A stretch of 64,000 nt of DNA from Anabaena subtropica FACHB-260 (lineage in GTDB: Bacteria; Cyanobacteriota; Cyanobacteriia; Cyanobacteriales; Nostocaceae): NCBI RefSeq assembly GCF_014697105.1, contig NZ_JACJRF010000003.1, forward strand, positions 124,001-188,000, written 5' to 3'. The position numbers and the translations under genes are program-made. Within the stretch, counting starts at the first letter, position 1; the number at the start of each line of letters is the position of its first letter. Of this stretch, positions 19,169 to 28,959 are shown one piece after another. The notes beneath the pieces were generated by a model, which worked only from the letters and a program-made list of their open reading frames with translations, had not been told where the DNA came from and searched no databases.

Positions 19169-20980
19169 ATGACTGACGTTCCCGCAGTTCGCATTCGCAA
19201 TTTTTGTATTATTGCTCACATCGATCATGGGAAATCTACCCTGGCCGATCGCTTACTGCAAGCCACTGGCACTGTTGACGAGCGGCAGATGAAGGAACAG
19301 TTTCTCGACAACATGGATTTGGAACGGGAGCGCGGCATTACAATTAAGCTGCAAGCTGCCCGGATGAATTATCAAGCCAAAGATGGTCAGCAGTATGTGC
19401 TGAATTTAATTGATACGCCGGGTCATGTGGACTTTTCCTATGAAGTATCTCGCAGTTTGGCGGCGTGTGAGGGGGCCTTGCTCGTGGTAGATGCGTCTCA
19501 AGGTGTTGAGGCGCAAACTTTGGCAAACCTCTATTTAGCTCTCGAACACAATCTAGAAATTATCCCAGTTCTCAACAAAATTGACTTACCAGGGGCAGAA
19601 CCAGAGCGAGTAATCAGCGAAATTGAAGAGATTATTGGTCTAGATTGCAGTGGCGCTATTCTCGCTTCTGCTAAAGAAGGAATTGGTATAAATGAAATTC
19701 TCGAAGCCGTTGTTGAGCGTATACCGCCAGCACCCGATACGGTTCATAAACGCTTGCGGGCATTAATATTTGATAGTTACTATGACAGCTATAGAGGTGT
19801 AATAGTATACTTTAGAGTGATGGATGGGACGCTGAAAAAAGGCGATCGCGTCTATCTTATGGCATCAGGGAAAGAATACGAAATTGACGAGTTAGGTGTT
19901 CTTTCTCCCACCCAAAAGCAAGTCGATGAACTGCACGCCGGGGAAGTTGGTTATTTGGGAGCTGCAATTAAAGCGGTAGCTGATGCACGGGTGGGTGATA
20001 CCATCACCTTATCCAACGCCAAAGCAACAGAAGCTTTACCGGGTTACACAGAAGCCAACCCGATGGTTTTTTGTGGAATGTTCCCCATTGATGCCGACCA
20101 ATTTGAAGACTTGCGGGAAGCCTTAGAAAAGTTGAGGCTGAATGATGCTGCATTGCAATATGAACCAGAAACTTCCAGCGCGATGGGTTTCGGGTTCCGT
20201 TGCGGGTTCTTGGGTTTGCTGCACATGGAAATCGTCCAAGAACGGTTGGAGAGAGAGTACAACCTGGATTTAATTATTACAGCCCCCTCGGTAGTTTATA
20301 AAGTAATTACCATTAAGGGCGAAGAACTGTATATAGATAATCCTAGCCATTTGCCTGCCCCCAACGATCGCGAAAGAATTGAAGAACCATACGTCCAAGT
20401 AGAAATGATTACACCGGAAACTTATGTCGGCACTTTGATGGAGTTGTCGCAAAATCGCCGGGGTATTTTCAAAGATATGAAATATCTCACTAAAGGACGT
20501 ACCACTCTGACTTACGAAATCCCGTTGGCGGAAGTTGTTACCGACTTTTTCGACCAAATGAAATCGCGATCGCGTGGTTATGCAAGTATGGAATATCACC
20601 TCATCGGCTACCGCGAGAACCCCTTGGTAAAGTTGGACATCATGATTAACGGTGATCCTGTGGATTCCTTGGCCATGATTGTTCACCGAGATAAAGCCTA
20701 TGGCGTTGGACGTTCAATGGCAGAAAAACTGAAGGAGTTAATTCCCCGCCATCAATTTAAAGTTCCCATTCAAGCGTCAATTGGTAGTAAAGTCATTGCC
20801 AGTGAACACATCCCCGCCTTACGCAAAGATGTACTTGCCAAGTGCTATGGCGGTGACATTAGCCGGAAGAAGAAACTTTTGCAGAAACAGGCAAAAGGTA
20901 AAAAGCGGATGAAATCTGTCGGTACTGTGGATGTACCCCAGGAAGCTTTTATGGCTGTGTTGCGGTTAGACCAAGATTAG
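19169..20980 (+). CDS. lepA: Elongation factor 4 (LepA)
   Basis: This 603-residue translational GTPase back-translocates or rescues stalled ribosomes. It has G1 AHIDHGKST, the G2 area [11 protein letters not shown]3 DTPGHVDF, G4 NKID and G5 SAKEGIG. The LepA-specific C-terminus [22 protein letters not shown] is present. Length and start (ATG 19169) fit the family. A perfect hairpin terminator follows. Confidence 0.97.
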   Translation: MTDVPAVRIRNFCIIAHIDHGKSTLADRLLQATGTVDERQMKEQFLDNMDLERERGITIKLQAARMNYQAKDGQQYVLNLIDTPGHVDFSYEVSRSLAACEGALLVVDASQGVEAQTLANLYLALEHNLEIIPVLNKIDLPGAEPERVISEIEEIIGLDCSGAILASAKEGIGINEILEAVVERIPPAPDTVHKRLRALIFDSYYDSYRGVIVYFRVMDGTLKKGDRVYLMASGKEYEIDELGVLSPTQKQVDELHAGEVGYLGAAIKAVADARVGDTITLSNAKATEALPGYTEANPMVFCGMFPIDADQFEDLREALEKLRLNDAALQYEPETSSAMGFGFRCGFLGLLHMEIVQERLEREYNLDLIITAPSVVYKVITIKGEELYIDNPSHLPAPNDRERIEEPYVQVEMITPETYVGTLMELSQNRRGIFKDMKYLTKGRTTLTYEIPLAEVVTDFFDQMKSRSRGYASMEYHLIGYRENPLVKLDIMINGDPVDSLAMIVHRDKAYGVGRSMAEKLKELIPRHQFKVPIQASIGSKVIASEHIPALRKDVLAKCYGGDISRKKKLLQKQAKGKKRMKSVGTVDVPQEAFMAVLRLDQD

Positions 20981-21020
20981 AGGCTAGTTTTTTCTCTAGA
21001 TTATTTGCAGTTATCGAAAG

Positions 21021-21056
21021 AATGTAGAAGGAACATCCGTACCTTCTACATTTTTG
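21021..21056 (+). terminator. Rho-independent terminator of lepA
   Basis: AATGTAGAAGG at 21021-21031 pairs with CCTTCTACATT at 21042-21052, followed by TTTGTTTT. Confidence 0.85.
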
Positions 21057-21085
21057 TTTTGGTTTTAATTACCTTGTATTACTAG

Positions 21086-21808
21086 TTAAGTAGCAGGCTT
21101 TTCATACAAGCGTAGGACACTACTATTGACCATATATGCTTCTTCACTAGCAAGCCAAGCTGTAAATTCGCCAATGTCATCAGCACTAATCCAGGTTGGT
21201 TGACTGCGTTCTTTACTGCTACGAGTCGCTACCCAGCTATGAACTATAACTTCATTAATCCGCACATTACTACCCTTGTTTTCCTCCATCAACACCTGAG
21301 CCAGCATGAGCTGTCCAGCAGCAGAAATGCTGACAAGGCTGACATTGGGAATGGGTACTTCGGCGGCGGCTCCGCCAATCAAGGTGTAGCTAGTCCCCTT
21401 ATTTTCTTTCAAGACTGGTAGAAAGGTGCGGGCGGCGATAAAGTGACTGGTTAAATTACTATCTAAATATTGTTGCCATTCGGCAATTGAAACTTCATTT
21501 ACAGGTCTGTTACCAGACCACCAACCGCCAAGGGACGCAACCACAGCATCAAGCTGACCAAATTGTTTGAGCAGTTGATCACGAATCCCTTCTGCACTAT
21601 CAATTTCACTAATTTCTCCCACAATGGGAATAAAGCGTTCTGGATGAGCCAGTTCACCTAAATAAGTGCGTAGTTCCTCAAGTTTTTCGGCTTTACGGGA
21701 AGGCACAACTACTATGGCACCTGCTTTCAGATATGCTCTGACAATACCTTCGCCAACATTACCTGCACCGCCAAGAATTAAGGCGATTTTGTTCTCTAGT
21801 TTGGTCAT
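21086..21808 (-). CDS. SDR family protein, apparently without the catalytic Tyr-Lys
   Basis: This 240-residue short-chain dehydrogenase-like protein has an N-terminal Rossmann motif (LILGGAGNVGEG) and VPSRKAEKL for the cofactor. Where the YxxxK pair should stand it reads VSLVSISAAGQLML, so both the Tyr and the Lys are missing. It may bind NAD(P) without being a normal dehydrogenase, or be an atypical reductase. It lies 38 bases after a complete SDR gene on the same strand, and the pair is divergent from an HxlR regulator. Confidence 0.85.
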   Translation of the reverse strand: MTKLENKIALILGGAGNVGEGIVRAYLKAGAIVVVPSRKAEKLEELRTYLGELAHPERFIPIVGEISEIDSAEGIRDQLLKQFGQLDAVVASLGGWWSGNRPVNEVSIAEWQQYLDSNLTSHFIAARTFLPVLKENKGTSYTLIGGAAAEVPIPNVSLVSISAAGQLMLAQVLMEENKGSNVRINEVIVHSWVATRSSKERSQPTWISADDIGEFTAWLASEEAYMVNSSVLRLYEKPAT

Positions 21809-21846
21809 GATTGCTTACCAATTTATGGTTTCAGGTGAAGTATTAA

Positions 21847-22602
21847 TCACGCTGCGAGTATTCCGCCATCAACAGCAAGGGTATGTCCGTTGACAAAATC
21901 TGTAGCATCAGCACACAACCACAGCACAGCATTGGCAATGTCATCGGGTTTGCCTAAACGTCCAGCCGGGACAAAACTCTCAAAAGCTTTAGTGTTACCT
22001 CCCGTTGCTTGACTGAGCATTTCCGTTTCAATTGGCCCTGGTGCGATCGCATTAATACGGATTTTGTGAGACGCGTATTCCAAGGCTGCTGCTTTTGTCA
22101 GCATGATCACAGCCGTTTTTGAGGCATCATAAATTGATAAACCAGGTGATAGAGGGCGAAAACCATTGATGGAAGATGTGTTAATAATTACACCTCCATT
22201 GCCTTGAGCCAACATCTGAGTAATTTCGTGCTTCATACACAAAAAAACGCCCTTGACATTAACGCCAAAAACCTTGTCGTAGGTTTGCTCTGTCTGATCT
22301 GCCAGTAAAGCATTATCGCCCAGCAACCCAGCGTTATTAAAGGCAATATCGAGGCGACCAAACTTATTGACAACGGTGGCAATAGTTGCTTCTATATCTG
22401 CTTGGTGCGATACATCGGCTTTGACAAACAAACCTTCACTACCTACCTGATGAATCGAGCTAACGGTTTCATTCCCTTCGTCTTCTCTCCGCCCGACGAC
22501 AACAACTTTAGCACCAGCACGAGCAAAAGCGATCGCTGTAGTACGCCCGATGCCAGAAGTCCCACCAGTGACAAGGGCAACTTTATTTTCTAAGGAAATC
22601 AT
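21847..22602 (-). CDS. SDR family oxidoreductase
   Basis: This is a 251-residue classical short-chain dehydrogenase. It shows the TGGTSGIGR cofactor motif, NNAG, the catalytic Ser in NTSSING, YDASK with Tyr and Lys, and IAPGPIETEML. It closely fits the glucose/3-oxoacyl reductase-like subgroup, with unknown substrate. The frame is open to 22626, but ATG 22602 has GAGGA seven bases upstream and starts just before the conserved part. The divergent HxlR-type regulator, whose start is 90 bases away, probably controls it. Confidence 0.93.
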   Translation of the reverse strand: MISLENKVALVTGGTSGIGRTTAIAFARAGAKVVVVGRREDEGNETVSSIHQVGSEGLFVKADVSHQADIEATIATVVNKFGRLDIAFNNAGLLGDNALLADQTEQTYDKVFGVNVKGVFLCMKHEITQMLAQGNGGVIINTSSINGFRPLSPGLSIYDASKTAVIMLTKAAALEYASHKIRINAIAPGPIETEMLSQATGGNTKAFESFVPAGRLGKPDDIANAVLWLCADATDFVNGHTLAVDGGILAA

Positions 22603-22691
22603 CCAAATTCCTCTGTTTTGACTCATAAAGCAGTGTGCCTGATTTACATTCTTCTTTACAAGTAGGAACTTTCTGGTGATATAGTTACTTC

Positions 22692-23057
22692 ATGGTTCCC
22701 AAAGATAACCAAACACTTCTCGCAGCAGATTGTCCTATGCGCCAGATGCTCGATCTGGTAGGAGATAAATGGACACCGCCAGTACTGTATCTTTTGTCAT
22801 CTGGCACTAAGCGATACACTGAATTTCAGCGTCAAATACCAGGTGTGTCTAAAAAAATGCTGACACAAACTCTCCGACGGCTAGAGTCGGCTGGTGTTGT
22901 TCAAAGGACTGTATATCCAGTTGTGCCGCCAAAGGTAGAGTATAAATTGACTCCCTTCGGTGAGAAATTGATTGAACCTATCGCTGCTTTGGCAGATTGG
23001 GCTTGGCAGCACCAAGAAGAATTAAAGCTAGTTTACGAACGTCAGCAGATGCCATGA
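22692..23057 (+). CDS. HxlR family transcriptional regulator
   Basis: This is a 121-residue winged-helix regulator of the HxlR/DUF24 type: CPMRQMLDLVGDKWTPPVLYLL near residue 14, RYTEFQRQIPGVSKKMLTQTLRRLE as the DNA-recognition part, and YKLTPFGEKL as the wing. The conserved Cys of the CP-motif is the redox or aldehyde sensor in several family members (for example HypR and YodB). It is divergent from the SDR pair across about 90 bases, which suggests it responds to a reactive compound that these enzymes remove (inference). Confidence 0.92.
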   Translation: MVPKDNQTLLAADCPMRQMLDLVGDKWTPPVLYLLSSGTKRYTEFQRQIPGVSKKMLTQTLRRLESAGVVQRTVYPVVPPKVEYKLTPFGEKLIEPIAALADWAWQHQEELKLVYERQQMP

Positions 23058-23456
23058 GCAGTCAGAAATGGAAATTTTGCAGATTTTCCAGACTGACTTA
23101 AGAACTGGTTGAAAATATTGCCATCATAAACGCTATAATCGCAACTCACTGATTTAAAACTGTTCCTTTTGATAGTTATCAGTGGAAAAACTTATACTAT
23201 AAGCTTTTCTAATTTTATATCTTGGATTTTACATTCTACTTTAGCTATGGGGGGTAATGTACTACATTTCACTTTGGTTTTGATGAGCTACCCTAGAAGG
23301 TTTAATCAAGTATTTACCAATTTACCTAGCTCTGATAACTTTTGATCACCGAAACCAAAAAAATGTAAAAAAATCCGAAAATTTTAGTAAACAAATATGC
23401 AGTAAGTGTCACCCTCATATTTTTAGATATTTATAAAGCATTGGGGAGTCCAGTCC
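23058..23456. other. Intergenic region before the glycosyltransferase gene
   Basis: AT-rich DNA. I see no gene or clear structure. The promoter of the glycosyltransferase gene must lie here. Confidence 0.5.
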
Positions 23457-24644
23457 ATGAAGATATTGGTACTAAGTTGGGAGTTTCCACCGAGGATAGT
23501 TGGCGGTATTGCCCGTCATGTAGCAGAGTTATACCCTGAACTGGTAAAACTAGGGCATGAAATCCATCTAATTACGGTAGAAGTCGGTCAAGCATCGATG
23601 TATGAAGTTGTGGAGGGAATTCACGTACATCGAGTACCAGTTTCTTATAGTAATGATTTTTTTCACTGGGTGGTCAATCTCAATCAGAGCATGGGTCATC
23701 ATGGTGGAAAATTAATTAGTGAGGAAGGCCCTTTTGATTTAATCCATGCTCATGATTGGTTAGTGGGAGATGCAGCGATCGCTCTCAAGCATAACTTTAA
23801 AATTCCCCTGATTGCTACCATCCACGCTACAGAATACGGACGCTACAACGGTATTCACAACGAAACCCAACGCTATATCCACAGCAAAGAAAACCTACTA
23901 GCTTACAATGCTTGGCGGATTATTGTGTGTACTAATTATATGCGCCAAGAGGTAGAGCGAGCCTTGGAAAGTCCGTGGAATAAAATTGACGTGATTTATA
24001 ACGGGATTCGTCCCGAAAAGAAACAACACCACGAAGATTTTCACGCTCAAGATTTTCGGCGGCAATTTGCGGAAGACCATGAGAAGATTGTCTACTATGT
24101 GGGACGGATGACCTACGAAAAAGGTGTACCAATTTTACTGAATGCTGCTCCCAAAGTCTTGTCACAGATGGGAGGCTACGTGAAATTCGTGATTGTTGGT
24201 GGTGGTAATACTGACAATCTCAAACGTCAGGCTTGGGATTTGGGAATTTGGCACAAATGTTACTTTACGGGTTTTCTTTCCGATGAATATTTGGACAAAT
24301 TCCAAACTGTGGCTGATTGTGCAGTATTTCCTAGTCTTTACGAACCCTTTGGGATTGTAGCTTTAGAAAGCTTCGCCTCGCGGGTTCCCGTAGTGGTTTC
24401 CGATACAGGCGGGTTCCCAGAAGTAGTACAACATACTAGAACTGGTGTAGTGACTTGGGTGAATAATCCCGATTCTTTGGCTTGGGGAATTTTGGAAGTT
24501 TTGAAAAATCCTGGTTATAGTCAATGGCTGACTGATAACGCCTATAAGGATTTGGAACGCCGCTTTAGCTGGCCTAAGTTAGCCCAACAAACCGAGACTA
24601 TTTATCAACAAGTGGTAAAAGAGCGATCGCAAGTTGAATGGTAA
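23457..24644 (+). CDS. Glycosyltransferase family 4 protein
   Basis: This 395-residue GT-B glycosyltransferase begins with MKILVLSWEFPPRIVGGIARH, the acceptor-side loop of glycogen-synthase-like GT4 enzymes, and has DLIHAHDW. The donor half shows YVGRMTYEKGVPILLNA, FTGFLSDEYL, and PSLYEPFGIVALE with the E-x7-E pair. The sugar donor and product are unknown; glycogen-, sucrose- or exopolysaccharide-type functions are all possible. ATG 23457 is right before the conserved start. The next gene lies about 165 bases further on the same strand. Confidence 0.93.
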   Translation: MKILVLSWEFPPRIVGGIARHVAELYPELVKLGHEIHLITVEVGQASMYEVVEGIHVHRVPVSYSNDFFHWVVNLNQSMGHHGGKLISEEGPFDLIHAHDWLVGDAAIALKHNFKIPLIATIHATEYGRYNGIHNETQRYIHSKENLLAYNAWRIIVCTNYMRQEVERALESPWNKIDVIYNGIRPEKKQHHEDFHAQDFRRQFAEDHEKIVYYVGRMTYEKGVPILLNAAPKVLSQMGGYVKFVIVGGGNTDNLKRQAWDLGIWHKCYFTGFLSDEYLDKFQTVADCAVFPSLYEPFGIVALESFASRVPVVVSDTGGFPEVVQHTRTGVVTWVNNPDSLAWGILEVLKNPGYSQWLTDNAYKDLERRFSWPKLAQQTETIYQQVVKERSQVEW

Positions 24645-24808
24645 CAAAATCTCCAGACAAGCTGAGGTTTTCGCAGATTAACTCAGGGAATCAATAATTA
24701 CTCTGCGCTATTCGGCATTAACAAACAGTACAAGACCTGTACGCTGGGAATTTTAACCTTAGGAGTGCGAAATTAAGCAATAGTTGCAGTTTGCTCCAAA
24801 AGGTGCGT

Positions 24809-25780
24809 ATGACAAGGGCATTCCCAAATATAGCAAAGTGCTGGAAGAATTCTATATCTCGTCTTACAGCATACCTGAAACTGTTATTTCAGGGCAAAAC
24901 TGTCGATGTTCTTCCTGCCCTAGCTGGCCCTGTCCTTAACTTGGGTGGGGGTGGCCCGGATGTGGAAGCGGCTATTCAGTGGATGATTAACCAAGTCAGG
25001 GGAACCGCCAGAGTGAATGTCGTTGTGCTTCGCACTTACGGCGGGGATGACTACAATCACCTGATATATCGGATGTCAGGTGTCAACTCTGTACAGACTC
25101 TGATCATCAGCAATCGCCAAGATGCTAACAGAGATGATGTTGTGCAGAAAGTCCTCAATGCTGGAGTAGTTTTCTTCGCTGGCGGCGACCAATGTCAATA
25201 TATTCGTAGCTGGAAAAACACCAAGTTAGAAAATGCTGTCACCTCAGTTTACCGGAGAGGGGGAGCTATTGGTGGTACTAGCGCTGGGGCTATGATCATG
25301 AGTGATTTCATATATGATGCTTGCGCTTGTGAAGACCCCATCGAAGCAAAAGACGCACTCGAAGACCCTTACCAGAACATTACTTTTACCTACAACTTTT
25401 TCCAATGGCCGCATTTGCGGGGAACTATTATTGACACCCATTTTGATAGTCGTAAGCGCATGGGTCGCATTATGGCGTTTATTGCCAGACAAATTCAAGA
25501 TGGTGTGTCTAGGAGTGCATTAGGGGTAGCCATTAGTGAGGAGACATCGGTTGTTGTAGATAAATATGGTAAGGCGAAGGTGTTGGGAAGAAACGCCGCC
25601 TACTTTGTCTTCGGTGACCATCCACCAGAAGTATGTAAACCGCGATCGCCACTCACATATCATGATTACAAAATTTGGCGAGTCCGCAGTGGTGACACTT
25701 TTGATTTGAATAATCCACCAGCTAGGGGTTATTACTTCAGGAGTGTGAAGCGGGGGAGGTTTGATGCAGATCCTTATTAA
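24809..25780 (+). CDS. Cyanophycinase-like peptidase (family S51)
   Basis: This 323-residue protein has the S51 fold: PVLNLGGGGPDVEAAIQW, VVFFAGGDQCQYI, and the nucleophile motif GGTSAGAMIMS with Ser. TIIDTHFDSRKRMGR and LGVAISEETSVVV also match the family. Cyanophycinase proper degrades cyanophycin (poly-Asp-Arg). This protein lacks a clear signal and differs in the C-terminus from the standard one as I remember it, so a cyanophycinase-like enzyme is the safer name. A TTG start at 24791 is possible. I took ATG 24809. Confidence 0.85.
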   Translation: MTRAFPNIAKCWKNSISRLTAYLKLLFQGKTVDVLPALAGPVLNLGGGGPDVEAAIQWMINQVRGTARVNVVVLRTYGGDDYNHLIYRMSGVNSVQTLIISNRQDANRDDVVQKVLNAGVVFFAGGDQCQYIRSWKNTKLENAVTSVYRRGGAIGGTSAGAMIMSDFIYDACACEDPIEAKDALEDPYQNITFTYNFFQWPHLRGTIIDTHFDSRKRMGRIMAFIARQIQDGVSRSALGVAISEETSVVVDKYGKAKVLGRNAAYFVFGDHPPEVCKPRSPLTYHDYKIWRVRSGDTFDLNNPPARGYYFRSVKRGRFDADPY

Positions 25781-25834
25781 GAGATGAAGGGGATGAAGTA
25801 AGTAGAAATCCTTCCTTTTCTTCCCCTATTTCCC

Positions 25835-27001
25835 CTAAACCAGAGTCGCTTGTTTGCGTAAACTTTGAATGGTAGCGATCGCGTGTTTCGCTACTATATC
25901 AATTTCTTCTGCTGTATTAAAGCGTCCAATGCCAAAGCGAATGGAAGCATAAGCTTGTTTTTCTGGGCTTCCTAAGGCTGTGAGGACGTGGGAGGGGGCG
26001 GTTTTGGTGGAGGAACAAGCGGAACCGGAAGATACCGCCATCACAGGCTGTAAACCTAACTGGAGTGCAGCACCATCTACACCCTCAACGCTGATATTCA
26101 AGTTTCCGGCTAGTCTTTGGGTGGGATGTCCGTTGAGGTGAATACCTTCTAGTTGTGATAGTTGTGACCACAATCTTTGTCTTAATTGGGTGAGGCGTTG
26201 ATTTTCTGCTGTTTGTTCTGCTATGGCGATTTCTACAGCTTTGGCAAAACCGACGATTTGCGGCGTGTATAACGTCCCTGAACGCATCCCTCGTTCATGT
26301 CCACCGCCATGCTGCTGGGGTGCGAGTTGGACTCTGGGGTTGCGTCTTCTGACGTACAATGCACCAATACCTTTAGGCCCGTAAACTTTATGGGCTGTGA
26401 GGGACATCAAATCGACTTTCATGGCTTGTACATCTAAGGGGATTTTGCCAATGGCTTGAGCTGCATCTGTGTGGAAAATGATATTGTAACTGCGGCACAT
26501 TTCCCCAATTTCTGCCAGAGGTTGCAACACACCGATTTCGTTATTTGCTGCCATCACCGATACTAAAATCGTCTCAGGACGCAACGCCTTTTGTAATTCT
26601 GCTAAATCAATTAATCCATCTGCTTCCACTGGCAGAATAGTAATATCAAAACCAAGAGTTTTTAAATATTCACAAGCGTCAAGTACGGCATTATGTTCAG
26701 TTACAACAGTAATAATATGCTGACCTTTGGGAAAATAAGCTTCAGCTACACCTTTAATTGCTAAATTATTCGCTTCCGTTGCCCCACTAGTAAAGACAAT
26801 TTCTTCTGGGGTAGCATTAATGGCTGCTGCTAAAATTTCTCTTGCTTGTTTCACAGCCGCTTCTGCTTCCCAACCATAAACATGACTGATACTAGCTGGG
26901 TTGCCAAATTTTTCTGTAAAGTAAGGTAGCATTGCTGCCAGTACCTGCTCATCTACAGGTGTGGTGGCGTGACAATCGAGATATATAGGACGATTAGACA
27001 T
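25835..27001 (-). CDS. Cysteine desulfurase (IscS/NifS family)
   Basis: This is a 388-residue PLP enzyme that removes sulfur from cysteine for Fe-S cluster or thio-modification synthesis. It shows YLDCHATTPVD, ATEANNLA, the PLP Lys in SLTAHKVYGPKG, RGMRSGT, and the catalytic Cys loop SSGSACSSTKT. It is of the IscS/NifS subgroup rather than SufS. Its start is two bases downstream of the stop of a restriction-like gene on the same strand, so it is cotranscribed with it. Confidence 0.95.
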   Translation of the reverse strand: MSNRPIYLDCHATTPVDEQVLAAMLPYFTEKFGNPASISHVYGWEAEAAVKQAREILAAAINATPEEIVFTSGATEANNLAIKGVAEAYFPKGQHIITVVTEHNAVLDACEYLKTLGFDITILPVEADGLIDLAELQKALRPETILVSVMAANNEIGVLQPLAEIGEMCRSYNIIFHTDAAQAIGKIPLDVQAMKVDLMSLTAHKVYGPKGIGALYVRRRNPRVQLAPQQHGGGHERGMRSGTLYTPQIVGFAKAVEIAIAEQTAENQRLTQLRQRLWSQLSQLEGIHLNGHPTQRLAGNLNISVEGVDGAALQLGLQPVMAVSSGSACSSTKTAPSHVLTALGSPEKQAYASIRFGIGRFNTAEEIDIVAKHAIATIQSLRKQATLV

Positions 27002-27003
27002 AA

Positions 27004-27630
27004 TTAGCTCAAAATCTGACTAAAATTTTTTAATATGCCGAGAACTTTATATAATTCATTCTCTCGCTTAAATAAAGTGAACTGGTCAGACAAATCATAC
27101 TTTAGAACATCATCTTTAGTTAACTTTATAAATATAAAATCACTACCATTTGTGACTAATCCAAATATGGGTTTATTTTGATCAGGATTAGCTATCATAT
27201 AGGCTAATGCTTGGGGTATACCTTCCAAAAGTGACCAACTAGACCTTTTTGATTCTATTGCCAGTAACCATAATCTTTGTTGAATTACTAAAACATCAAT
27301 TCTACCTCTAACAATTTCTCCCTTATCTTCAGCAGCAATTTCTATAGATTGCTTACTTCTAATAAAAAAAGGTTCATCATAAAATCCAGCTAAATCTAGC
27401 AAGGGGGACAGAATCACTAATTTTACAGTTTCTTCGGCTATTGGAGGGTGATTTACTAAACGAAGAAATTGAAATTTTGCTCTATCTAAATATTGCTTCT
27501 CTAAATCTGTAATTTCTGGTAAGTTTTCTAACCATTCGGTGAAGAAAGATTCATCTTTTGCTGGTTGCAGTCCAAATCTTTCTTCTAGATAGGCAAGTCC
27601 GATATTTTGCGCTTGGATAAATTGAACCAT
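27004..27630 (-). CDS. PD-(D/E)XK-like protein, similar to type I restriction R-subunit N-terminus
   Basis: This 208-residue protein contains GRIDVLVIQQRLWLLAIESKR, in which Asp and E-x-K fit the nuclease core, and LLEGIPQALAYM, typical of HsdR N-terminal domains. No helicase part and no methylase or specificity gene is present, so it is not a working type I system. The DNA target or partner is unknown. It directly precedes the cysteine desulfurase gene with a two-base gap, so the two share an mRNA. Low GC content compared with neighbours is visible. Confidence 0.75.
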   Translation of the reverse strand: MVQFIQAQNIGLAYLEERFGLQPAKDESFFTEWLENLPEITDLEKQYLDRAKFQFLRLVNHPPIAEETVKLVILSPLLDLAGFYDEPFFIRSKQSIEIAAEDKGEIVRGRIDVLVIQQRLWLLAIESKRSSWSLLEGIPQALAYMIANPDQNKPIFGLVTNGSDFIFIKLTKDDVLKYDLSDQFTLFKRENELYKVLGILKNFSQILS

Positions 27631-27839
27631 AGTTAATTAAGGGAATTTCAGATAAAAATATCTAAAATTTAGGGTGTGTCAGTGCGAGAAAACTTAGCTG
27701 TACCAAGAAATTATTCATAAGTAGCGCGCCCTACTAACTTTAGTTCTCCAAGAAGGACTAAAGTCCTTACTACAAAACGAATCTTTGTATTTTTACATTA
27801 CTTAATGTATGTTGTTTTTTTCAAGTTTTTTTACTTAAT

Positions 27840-28319
27840 TTAACTATTAGTTAATTCCTGCAATTTATTTAACACTGCTTGAGCATGACCCTTAGTTTTG
27901 ACGTTAGGCCAAGCATAGGCAATGATTCTATCAGGTGATATTACAAAAGTTGAACGCGCTACACCCATATATTCTTTACCCATAAATTTCTTTAAACGCC
28001 AAGCACCATAAGCTTCTATAAGTTTATGTTCTGGGTCAGTTAATAGGGTAATGGATAAATTATGTTTGTCAATAAATTTGCAGTGGGCTTTACCAGAATC
28101 GGGACTAACGCCTAAAATTTTCGCTCCTAGTTGACTGAATTGCTGATGTAATTCGGTGAAATCTTTGGCTTCTGTAGTGCAACCTGGGGTATCATCTTTG
28201 GGGTAGAAATAAATGACAATCCATTGATTATGGAAATCACCCAAGGTAACTACATTACCATTTTGGTCAGGGGTAGAGAAATCAGGCGCTTGCTGTCCGA
28301 CTTCGGGAATGTTGCTCAT
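27840..28319 (-). CDS. bcp: Peroxiredoxin Q/Bcp
   Basis: This 159-residue thiol peroxidase reduces H2O2 and organic peroxides. It shows FSTPDQNGNVVTLGDF, the peroxidatic Cys in DTPGCTTEAKDF, and VARSTFVISPD. The length is normal. No signal peptide. It lies downstream of DoxX/NDH-2 on the same strand, separated by 72 bases, which fits a redox-defence setting. Confidence 0.93.
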   Translation of the reverse strand: MSNIPEVGQQAPDFSTPDQNGNVVTLGDFHNQWIVIYFYPKDDTPGCTTEAKDFTELHQQFSQLGAKILGVSPDSGKAHCKFIDKHNLSITLLTDPEHKLIEAYGAWRLKKFMGKEYMGVARSTFVISPDRIIAYAWPNVKTKGHAQAVLNKLQELTNS

Positions 28320-28391
28320 AATGTTACTGATATAAATCTCGTAGTGTAGATGTGTTCGCTGTTAGTCCTAATCTCTAGCCCCTGACTATTC

Positions 28392-28928
28392 TTAAAAATT
28401 GTGGCGTTGCTGTCGGCGGCGTTTTCCTGATAATTTACTCATGACAAAGTTCAACATACCTTGTTCAGAAGATGCTGTTGATTCTGCACGATTTTGTTTT
28501 TTACTTCTCCAATAGTCTAGAGAATAAATATTAAATCCGTGACCAGCAAGCAAAATAAACAGGACAATTCCATAACTTATCATGGAAGTAGCAGCACTCC
28601 AATTTTGAATTGATGTCACGCCTAATTTCAAAATTATCATTAGCACAAAAGTGACAATCAAAGAACTACGCGTTGCTAAACCAATTGTGATTAATACACC
28701 TACGATTAATTCTACTGGGGGAACTAAGTAGGAATTGATTCTGACTAAAAATTCTGGGAAATAAGAAGCTTCTAGTTGTTTGACAGTAGCTTCCACAAAT
28801 CCGGGGATGTTACCAATACGAGTAAATCCATGATTGAAGTAATTTACCCCAATGAGGATTCTGAGTAATAGATAGGCGATCGCAATATCTTTTTGTCTGA
28901 GACTAATATGAGTTCTATTTTCATTCAT
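28392..28928 (-). CDS. DoxX family membrane protein
   Basis: This 178-residue protein has four hydrophobic segments (from AIAYLLLRILIGVNYF onward) and the DoxX-type FNHGFTRIGNIPGF motif, then PPVELIVGVLITIGL. DoxX proteins are small membrane partners in respiratory or redox complexes, with unclear chemistry. It follows the NDH-2 gene by 31 bases on the same strand, so a shared transcript and related role are likely. The C-terminal 30 residues are basic. Confidence 0.88.
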   Translation of the reverse strand: MNENRTHISLRQKDIAIAYLLLRILIGVNYFNHGFTRIGNIPGFVEATVKQLEASYFPEFLVRINSYLVPPVELIVGVLITIGLATRSSLIVTFVLMIILKLGVTSIQNWSAATSMISYGIVLFILLAGHGFNIYSLDYWRSKKQNRAESTASSEQGMLNFVMSKLSGKRRRQQRHNF

Positions 28929-28959
28929 GGTTGTTCACTCCCACTTTGATTGGTTGCAA

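Noticed and set aside
25835-27630. A DNA phosphorothioation (dnd) locus
   Set aside because: Only a desulfurase is present. The dndB-E or ssp genes are absent.
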